The translations under genes were made by a program, and so were the position numbers. A stretch of 8,931 bases of DNA from Chloroflexota bacterium (GTDB lineage Bacteria; Chloroflexota; Anaerolineae; Promineifilales; Promineifilaceae), in the NCBI GenBank assembly GCA_020353135.1, contig CP070688.1, positions 2,551,332 to 2,560,262 of the forward strand, written 5' to 3'. This document shows positions 1 through 5,086 of this stretch, piece after piece (the stretch's first letter is position 1; the number at the start of each line of letters is the position of its first letter). The notes under the pieces are model-generated. The model was not told the DNA's origin. It saw only the letters and a program-made list of their open reading frames with translations, and ran no database searches.

Positions 1-256
1 CAAACGCCTCCGCCTGCTCCGCTTGCTCTTGCCCGACAGAATCGGACCCATCCACGAGGAAGACCAGCGCGAGTTCATCGGCCGCGCGAACCAGGCGCGT
101 CCCGGCCAGGCCCAACGTGAGCAAGACAATGATAGCCAGGCGCAGGGTGAGAGCCAACCAATCACGGCCGGCGGCATTGTGCCGCGGCCGGCCAAGCCAG
201 ATCAAGTATGGAATGAATAGCAACAACAATAGGGCCAGAGGGGTGCCGAATCTCAT
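1..256 (-). CDS. Membrane VWA-domain protein, N-terminal part (runs off left edge)
   Basis: Eighty-five codons read leftward from the ATG at 256 and remain open at base 1, so the gene is cut by the window edge. The visible part begins MRFGTPLALLLLLFIPYLIW, a first membrane segment at about residues 7-21. A WLGRPR stretch follows, then a second hydrophobic segment at about 34-52, then LALVFLVDGSDSV at 62-74. Asp69-x-Ser71-x-Ser73 fits the start of a MIDAS metal site of a von Willebrand A domain. Two membrane segments just before a VWA domain is the layout of BatA-like and related Chloroflexota membrane proteins. An in-frame stop at 269-271 rules out an earlier start. No clear Shine-Dalgarno site precedes the ATG. 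The gene is last in the leftward cluster, 97 nt after the regulator gene. Function is unknown: VWA proteins of this layout are usually protein-interaction modules at the membrane. Family call fairly sure, exact subfamily not. Confidence 0.75.
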   Translation of the reverse strand, partial: MRFGTPLALLLLLFIPYLIWLGRPRHNAAGRDWLALTLRLAIIVLLTLGLAGTRLVRAADELALVFLVDGSDSVGQEQAEQAEAF

Positions 257-296
257 ATCGCGCGTTGACTACGAAGAAGTTCCGGCCGGCGGCAAG

Positions 297-335
297 AATA
301 TCCCAAGTGTGAATCTGGGATATATTTGGGATATT
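297..335. repeat. Operator-like cluster of three ATATCCCA half-sites
   Basis: A perfect 10-bp inverted repeat, AATATCCCAA (297-306) and TTGGGATATT (326-335), flanks a 19-nt spacer. Inside it is a further TGGGATAT copy (316-323), whose repeat at 327-334 lies exactly 11 bp away, about one helical turn. The cluster is in the 97-nt gap after the stop of the ATP-binding regulator gene and about 40-80 nt upstream of the VWA start. No T-run follows on either strand, so an intrinsic terminator is unlikely. A protein-binding operator for the VWA gene is the better reading. This is inference from symmetry and place only. Confidence 0.45.
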
Positions 336-353
336 GACGGCATGGCCTGTAGT

Positions 354-1715
354 TCACTTCAGAATGTAATGAGTTCCCCTCTTCGAGCCTATCTTCAACA
401 GCAGCCCTCGCTCCACCAGATCGACCAGATCGAGTCTTAGCGTTTCGCTGGTGACTCCAGGACACAGGGCCCGATACTCTCTATTGGTTATGCTGCCATG
501 CTCGGTCACGTAAGCTATCGCCTTGCCCTGGCGCTCGTTCATGCTCCGCGTCCAGCGCGGAACGGCCGCCCTCTCTCGCGCGTTAGACAGGGTCACGGTG
601 AATGAATGAGGGGTGGCCTTAAAGGCGGGCGGCGGGTGGCCGGCCTGGACCATTTCTTCGATCATCCGGTCAATGCCCAGTCCGAGCTCCTCAATGTAAC
701 CCCATTGGAAAAGCCCATTGACCAGTCGCGGGCTACGCGAGAAATGCTCTTCTACGATATTGTCGAGGGTAATGTAGGCGGGAAGACTACCCGGACTGAT
801 CACTTCCAGGCGATCACTGTACATGCGGATTTCGATCCGTCGCCCTTTTATTCGATAATCCCGGTGACAAATGGCGTTAACGATAGCTTCGCGCACGGCG
901 AATGCCGGGTACTCGGTCAGCTCCTCACGTTCGAGACCATTGACCACCGCGCCAACACGCATTTCATCCCATACCACATTCCAACTTCGTTCTACGACCC
1001 GGGCAAGTGCTCCGCCGATTTCATCTCGCCGCCCGTAGCCTGCTCCACCTTCTTCACTTCGAGGGGCTGAACTGGGGAACTTCACAAAGACCAGCCCGCT
1101 TTGCGACAGGAATGCCTGTGGATTCTTGCCAAAGAGCAAGATCCCGGCCACCGTTGGCTGCTCGTTCTGATCGACGGCGCCAATTTCAAAAAGCAGTTGT
1201 TTGAGTGGGCCAGTACGGGACACGCCACGCGATTCTCGCCGGTCCAAGTACTCTTCTAGGATCTCATCGTCAAAATCGGATCGCGTCGCCCCGGGCACGA
1301 TCTCAGACTCAAATTCGATAGTCGCCTTGCTGGCCGCCAGATGACTGATCTCTGATCCAGCTAGAACCCTGTTCTCCAGGCCGCTTCGGGTCAGCACCCG
1401 GCCATCGCTCAGGCTATGTAAGTGCTGGCTGCGGTCGACCTGGATGCTTATTAACGGGCCCTCAGGAGTTTCTACGGTCTGCAGACGGCTGACAACCGGA
1501 GGATGACAGAGCCCGGCTGCCGCCCGCAGCCCTCCTTCGGCCTCCTCTTCCCATATCGTCTCATACGTTTGACCTGATTCGTCCATGCCAAGGACGATCG
1601 TCCCACCGTCGCCGTTGGCGAAGGCAACCAGATACTCAGCCAGTAGTTCTGGTTCGGCTTCTGGCAGAAAGGCTAGGCGAGGGCCGGGTTTCCGGTTCTT
1701 AAGCGCCGGCAGCAT
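354..1715 (-). CDS. Schlafen/AlbA-type ATP-binding transcriptional regulator (COG2865-like)
   Basis: This 453-residue protein matches the layout of predicted ATP-dependent regulators. An N-terminal AlbA_2/Schlafen-like domain covers about residues 10-125, with AFANGDGGTIVLGMDESG at 31-48 and LTRSG at 108-112. A linker follows, and then a GHKL/HATPase-type module at about 265-365 with EAIVNAICHRDY (276-287, N-box-like), SPGSLP (307-312) and a later GLGID motif. A winged-helix-like C-terminus occupies about 388-453. The usual acidic EFK motif at the start of the AlbA_2 domain is not obvious, so this domain is divergent. The ATG lies 3 nt after the polyphosphate glucokinase stop. AAGAGG (1724-1729) inside the end of that gene serves as ribosome site, 8 nt from the ATG, so the two genes are probably translationally coupled. 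Members are proposed DNA-binding regulators, but their targets are rarely known and nothing here reveals one. Stop is TGA. Confidence 0.8.
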   Translation of the reverse strand: MLPALKNRKPGPRLAFLPEAEPELLAEYLVAFANGDGGTIVLGMDESGQTYETIWEEEAEGGLRAAAGLCHPPVVSRLQTVETPEGPLISIQVDRSQHLHSLSDGRVLTRSGLENRVLAGSEISHLAASKATIEFESEIVPGATRSDFDDEILEEYLDRRESRGVSRTGPLKQLLFEIGAVDQNEQPTVAGILLFGKNPQAFLSQSGLVFVKFPSSAPRSEEGGAGYGRRDEIGGALARVVERSWNVVWDEMRVGAVVNGLEREELTEYPAFAVREAIVNAICHRDYRIKGRRIEIRMYSDRLEVISPGSLPAYITLDNIVEEHFSRSPRLVNGLFQWGYIEELGLGIDRMIEEMVQAGHPPPAFKATPHSFTVTLSNARERAAVPRWTRSMNERQGKAIAYVTEHGSITNREYRALCPGVTSETLRLDLVDLVERGLLLKIGSKRGTHYILK

Positions 1716-1718
1716 TAT

Positions 1719-2489
1719 TCACGCCTCTTGACGGCCATCGGGCGACTTCCCGGCGTCGACAGCCGCCATTGCCGCCCCGATAATGCCAGCCTCATTGCGC
1801 AGCAGCGCTGGAACGACTTCCGTCCGCAGTGTGAGGTGCGGCAGGAACTTCGCAGCTTTCTTACTCACGCCCCCGCCGAGGATGAACAGATTTGGCGAAA
1901 AAAGACCTTCAAGGTGCCGCAAATAGATGTTCAGGCGGCGCGCCCAGCCTTTCCAACCCAGATCTTCGGCCGAGCGAATTCGATCAGACGCGTATTCCTC
2001 GGCGTCGGCCGCATGTCCGGGAAGATACAAGTGCCCCAGCTCACAATTTGGGACCAGGTGACCGTCCATGAACAAGGCGCTACCGATGCCGGTACCCAGC
2101 GTGAGAATCATCACCAGGCCTTTTCTTTCCCGGCCAGCACCAAACATCATCTCGGCGAAGCCGGCCGCGTCAGCGTCGTTCAATAAGGTGACCGGGCCAC
2201 CTAGCGCGTCAGTCAATACCCCTTGCCCGGGATATCCGATCCAGGCGTCGTCGACATTGGCTGCTGACAATACGACGCCATCCAGGACGACAGCCGGAAA
2301 GCCAACCCCAACCGGACCGCGGTAATTGAAGTATTTTCGGATCTTCTTGATCGTCTTGACGACAACATCCGGCCTGGCGGGTTGCGGCGTAGGCAAGCGG
2401 CAACGATCGGTAACCATCTGGCCAGAGCTGACGTCCACCAGCGCACCCTTTATTCCTGATCCACCTACATCTACACCTAATACCTGCAT
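1719..2489 (-). CDS. ppgK: Polyphosphate glucokinase (ROK family)
   Basis: Predicted to phosphorylate glucose to glucose-6-phosphate in the cytoplasm using inorganic polyphosphate, and possibly ATP, as donor. The 256 residues are close to the family's usual length. Visible motifs are the phosphate-binding DVGGSGIKG (7-15), LNDADAAG (103-110) with the likely catalytic base Asp105, GTGIG (132-136), and [10 protein letters not shown] (145-154), the sugar-binding ELGH segment typical of polyphosphate glucokinases. The zinc-binding Cys cluster of other ROK kinases and repressors is absent, and there is no DNA-binding N-terminus. These points separate it from NagC/GlcK-type ROK proteins. A GGAG site lies 7 nt before the ATG. 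It follows the patatin gene by 74 nt and precedes the regulator gene by 3 nt. Donor preference (polyphosphate only, or also ATP) cannot be read from sequence. Stop is TGA. Confidence 0.9.
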   Translation of the reverse strand: MQVLGVDVGGSGIKGALVDVSSGQMVTDRCRLPTPQPARPDVVVKTIKKIRKYFNYRGPVGVGFPAVVLDGVVLSAANVDDAWIGYPGQGVLTDALGGPVTLLNDADAAGFAEMMFGAGRERKGLVMILTLGTGIGSALFMDGHLVPNCELGHLYLPGHAADAEEYASDRIRSAEDLGWKGWARRLNIYLRHLEGLFSPNLFILGGGVSKKAAKFLPHLTLRTEVVPALLRNEAGIIGAAMAAVDAGKSPDGRQEA

Positions 2490-2563
2490 TCCAATGCTCC
2501 ACTCACGAAATGCGACCTGCTCTCATATTCCCCTGCCATTCCAGATACCGATGGACCCTCCTT

Positions 2564-3406
2564 TCAGGCCCATGCTATCTCGAGCTCGTGAGACCAGGCC
2601 TTGAACGTCGTCACTTCCTCCTTGGCGGACTGACGACCAACCCTGATGCCTTCGTCCAATCGATGAAAATCAAACAAGCCGATTGTACCTATCTCCGGCC
2701 TTAGCAGCAGGTCCGGCGGACTCTGCTCAAGGTGATTGATCACGTTCTGGTAGGTCACAATATCCGCCAGGGTAGAGACCGCCTGGTACATCGGATCGCC
2801 TTGCGCCCGGCTCAAGAGTCGATGCAACAAGCCACTCTTTGGCGGCGCCTCCACGGGAGTGCCGTAGGGCGCACTGTTGGCCAGATCAACTCCTAGGACG
2901 ATATTCGCTCCCATCTCGCGAGCCACGTCAAATGGCGTATTGTTCAATACGCCGCCGTCGACAAGCGTTTTGCCCTGCCATGCGACAGGCGGCAGTGCTA
3001 CAGGGAAAGCAGTCGTGGCCAGTACGGCCTTGACCACATCGCCCTTGTCCAGAACAACGACTTTGCGTTCTTCCAGAACGGTCGCCATAACTGCCAAGGG
3101 TATTTTCAGATCGCTGAAAGTAGGCCGGCCAATGCTCTTGACCAAAAGGCGCTCCAGCCTGCGATTGTCCATTATCGCCGGCTTTTGCCAGGGCAAAGAA
3201 AACATCTTCCCAAATCGCATCTGCGCGAAGACTGCCTTGATTTCTGCCGCGTGTTGACCGGATGCAATCAACGCGCTTACCAATCCTCCAATGCTGGTGC
3301 CAGCGACTATATCTGGCCATAGACCGTGCTGCTCAAGTTCCATCAAGACGCCAATGTGCGCCGCGCCGCGCGCTCCCCCGCCTCCTAATGCCAGACCAAA
3401 TTTCAT
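2564..3406 (-). CDS. Patatin-like phospholipase (RssA-type serine hydrolase)
   Basis: The 280-residue protein has all three marks of bacterial patatins: the oxyanion-hole glycine loop GGGGARG (8-14), the nucleophile elbow GTSIG (36-40, Ser38), and the second dyad residue in DGG (Asp150). It should hydrolyse acyl esters of lipids by a Ser-Asp dyad. No signal peptide or membrane segment is seen, so it is probably cytosolic or peripheral at the inner membrane face, as in RssA/YlbK-type proteins. The start is supported by the glycine loop beginning at residue 8, the normal position, and by a purine-rich GAAGGGGG stretch upstream. The gene lies 88 nt after pyrimidine-nucleoside phosphorylase and 74 nt before ppgK, all in one direction. 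The true substrate is unknown, and patatin annotations cover phospholipases, lysophospholipases and esterases. Stop is TGA. Confidence 0.88.
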   Translation of the reverse strand: MKFGLALGGGGARGAAHIGVLMELEQHGLWPDIVAGTSIGGLVSALIASGQHAAEIKAVFAQMRFGKMFSLPWQKPAIMDNRRLERLLVKSIGRPTFSDLKIPLAVMATVLEERKVVVLDKGDVVKAVLATTAFPVALPPVAWQGKTLVDGGVLNNTPFDVAREMGANIVLGVDLANSAPYGTPVEAPPKSGLLHRLLSRAQGDPMYQAVSTLADIVTYQNVINHLEQSPPDLLLRPEIGTIGLFDFHRLDEGIRVGRQSAKEEVTTFKAWSHELEIAWA

Positions 3407-3457
3407 GTCTCCGATCCCCCTTCTGTAAAGTAACGACCAAACCGCCAGATTCTATAT

Positions 3458-3475
3458 CCGGCCCGCCCCGGCCGG
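3458..3475. repeat. GC-only 6-bp hairpin between nucleoside phosphorylase and patatin genes
   Basis: CCGGCC (3458-3463) and GGCCGG (3470-3475) form a perfect stem around a 6-nt loop. On the minus transcript the bases after the stem are ATATAGAATC and not a T-run, so it does not qualify as an intrinsic terminator. It may slow RNA decay between the two genes or be a chance product of the many GGCCGG words in this DNA. Confidence 0.35.
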
Positions 3476-3494
3476 CCGAGGGCTTGACCGAGGC

Positions 3495-4799
3495 TCACGT
3501 CACAGTCTCGTAGAAGTGAGGCAGTGGAGCGACCTTCTCTGCTGACCAGGTAATCGACTGTTCTAATTCTTGCTCGGCCGCTGCCAATGCAGCCAGATCG
3601 TTGGCATAGATTGTGCCGATGAGATCGCCGGCCTGTAAATAGTCGCCAATCTTTATCGGAATGACCTTGCCTACCGCGTGATCGATGTGGCCCGATTTCA
3701 CCAGCCGGCCGCCGCCCAGTCGGACGCAGCTCCAGCCGATCTCGCCCGCATCAATGCCGGCGACATAGCCAGCGCGCGAGGCCGTTACGTCCGCTGCCAA
3801 GGTCGCGCCCGGCAACCTATCTGGCTCGTCAACCATGCGGCCATCGCCGCCTTGGGCAACTACCATCGCCCGAAACTTTTCTAACGCTCGACCGTCGCTA
3901 CGTGCGGCAGAGGCCATCTTTTTGCCATCTTCAAGGCGATCGCACTTACCGGCTAGTAGGAGCAGGTTGCCGGCTATTTCCAGGCAGTGGGCCCAGAAAT
4001 CAGCCGGGCCGTTTCCGTTTAGCGTGGCCAGCGCTTCTTTAACTTCCAGGGCGTTGCCCACCGCATGGCCCAAAGGTTGATTCATGTCGGCGATCAAGGC
4101 CACGGTCTTGCGCCCGGCATCCTGGCCAATATCGACCATAAGCCTGGCCAACTCTCGCGCAGCATCTAGATCTGGCATGAATGCACCTTTGCCAACTTTC
4201 ACGTCGAGCACAATAGCATCGGCGCCGGCCGCCAGTTTCTTGGACATGATCGAGGCGGCGATCAGCGATACGTTGGCTACCGTGCCGGTAACGTCACGGA
4301 GAGCGTACAATTTGCCGTCGGCCGGGGCCAGCTTCGCCGTCTGTCCGGCCAAAACTAACCCGATGTCTCGCAATTGCTCTTTGAAGCGCGGCAGAGAGAG
4401 AGCAGCCGACCAGCCGGCGAATGATTCCATCTTGTCGAGCGTTCCACCGCTCGAACCTAATCCACGGCCGCTCATCTTGCCGAATGGCACGCCACAGGCG
4501 GCGACTAACGGCTGCACAACCAGCGTCGTCTTGTCGCCCACGCCACCTGAAGAATGTTTGTCGACGACAAAAGGCACAGTGTCGTGCAAATCAAGTTGAT
4601 CGCCGGAACGAGCCATGGCCAGCGTTAGGTCAACCGTCTCGCGCCGATCCATGCCTTGAAAATAAATGGCCATCAGCAACGCCGCGGCCTGGTAGTCAGG
4701 TATGTCGCTAGCCGTGTACGCCTGGACAAACCACTCAATCTCCTCGGCAGTCAGCCGCCTTCCGTCTCGTTTTGCCTCGATGATCTCTACCATTCGCAT
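3495..4799 (-). CDS. pdp: Pyrimidine-nucleoside phosphorylase
   Basis: Cytoplasmic phosphorolysis of uridine/thymidine-type nucleosides to base and (deoxy)ribose-1-phosphate. With the ATG at 4799 the protein has 434 residues, the usual family length, and begins MRMVEIIEAKRDG like its relatives. A longer open frame starts at 4913, but it would begin upstream of the likely promoter and adds 38 atypical residues. AGGTGGA (4806-4812), 7 nt before 4799, settles the start. Active-site residues are present: DKHSSGG (80-86), SGRGLG (110-115), GGTLDKME (118-125), Arg168 in YALRDVTGTV, and Ser183 and Lys187 in SIMSKKLAAG. By alignment from memory these equal E. coli DeoA His85, Arg171, Ser186 and Lys190. 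The signature segment reads LGSSGGT where relatives usually have LGHTGGT. Thymidine-specific DeoA cannot be excluded. It heads the leftward cluster and diverges from the amidohydrolase gene. Stop is TGA. Confidence 0.9.
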   Translation of the reverse strand: MRMVEIIEAKRDGRRLTAEEIEWFVQAYTASDIPDYQAAALLMAIYFQGMDRRETVDLTLAMARSGDQLDLHDTVPFVVDKHSSGGVGDKTTLVVQPLVAACGVPFGKMSGRGLGSSGGTLDKMESFAGWSAALSLPRFKEQLRDIGLVLAGQTAKLAPADGKLYALRDVTGTVANVSLIAASIMSKKLAAGADAIVLDVKVGKGAFMPDLDAARELARLMVDIGQDAGRKTVALIADMNQPLGHAVGNALEVKEALATLNGNGPADFWAHCLEIAGNLLLLAGKCDRLEDGKKMASAARSDGRALEKFRAMVVAQGGDGRMVDEPDRLPGATLAADVTASRAGYVAGIDAGEIGWSCVRLGGGRLVKSGHIDHAVGKVIPIKIGDYLQAGDLIGTIYANDLAALAAAEQELEQSITWSAEKVAPLPHFYETVT

Positions 4800-4805
4800 G
4801 TGAGG

Positions 4806-4812
4806 TCCACCT
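4806..4812 (-). promoter_or_regulatory. Ribosome binding site of pyrimidine-nucleoside phosphorylase
   Basis: The minus strand reads AGGTGGA here, with 7 nt to the ATG at 4799. It supports this ATG over the ATG at 4817 (residue 33 of the longer frame) and the one at 4913. Confidence 0.7.
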
Positions 4813-4848
4813 GTCATGCTCCCGATACATGGATTCTCTCGAGGAAGG

Positions 4849-4857
4849 ATTATAGCA
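4849..4857 (-). promoter_or_regulatory. Extended -10 promoter element for the leftward cluster
   Basis: The minus strand reads TGCTATAAT: a perfect -10 hexamer (4854-4849) preceded by the TGn extension (4857-4855). The -35 region 17 bp upstream (TTTCGG, 4877-4872) is poor, which is usual for extended -10 promoters. Transcription would begin near 4842 and give a leader of about 43 nt before the ATG at 4799. Sigma-70-type recognition is assumed. Confidence 0.5.
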
Positions 4858-4990
4858 TTTACGCGCCTCACCCGAAACCGGGCGATTTTTGTATTATCCA
4901 AGGCGGCATCCAATTTGAGACCATACGCCGGGCCAGAATTCGCCCTTTACCGCTTATCCGGCCAGGGAAGTCGTTCTTAACTTTAGGTAG

Positions 4991-4996
4991 TATAAT
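4991..4996 (+). promoter_or_regulatory. Candidate -10 box for the amidohydrolase-CYTH gene
   Basis: A perfect TATAAT lies at 4991-4996 on the plus strand, about 85 nt before the ATG at 5087. No convincing -35 hexamer is seen at 15-18 bp, and the TGn extension is missing (TAG instead), so an activator may be needed. Together with the leftward -10 box at 4849-4857 it makes 4800-5086 a divergent control region of 287 nt with no other gene in it. Confidence 0.4.
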
Positions 4997-5055
4997 GCGC
5001 TTACAGAAGTCGTAACCGGCGAGCTGACGGGCCGTTCTTTACCTCAGAAATAGAA

Positions 5056-5081
5056 GCTCGCCCAGAAACGAACGAGCGAGG
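5056..5081 (+). promoter_or_regulatory. Ribosome site of the amidohydrolase gene, partly within a small stem
   Basis: GAGG at 5078-5081 lies 5 nt before the ATG at 5087. Upstream, CTCGC (5057-5061) can pair with GCGAG (5076-5080), or GCTCG (5056-5060) with CGAGC (5073-5077). The first pairing would cover most of the ribosome site. The stem is only 5 bp with a 14-nt loop, so any effect on translation is speculative. Confidence 0.4.
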
Positions 5082-5086
5082 ATTCG

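Noticed and set aside
297..335. Terminator for the regulator gene
   Set aside because: The inverted repeat is AT-rich with a 19-nt loop, and neither strand has a T-tract after it.
606..1070. Open frames on the plus strand opposite the regulator, ppgK, patatin and phosphorylase genes
   Set aside because: They are antisense shadows of firmly supported genes, show no recognisable family features and have no ribosome sites.
3458..3475. Intrinsic terminator between phosphorylase and patatin genes
   Set aside because: The stem is strong but no T-run follows on the minus strand.
4800..4913. N-terminal extension of the nucleoside phosphorylase frame to 4913
   Set aside because: The extra 38 residues are unlike the family, overlap the likely promoter, and the SD at 4806-4812 fits the ATG at 4799.
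4934..4947. GAATTCGCCCTT, identical to a TA-cloning vector junction
   Set aside because: The match to the vector arm does not extend beyond about 14 nt. The flanks are ordinary genomic-looking intergenic DNA and the neighbouring genes show no chimeric break. It is probably chance.
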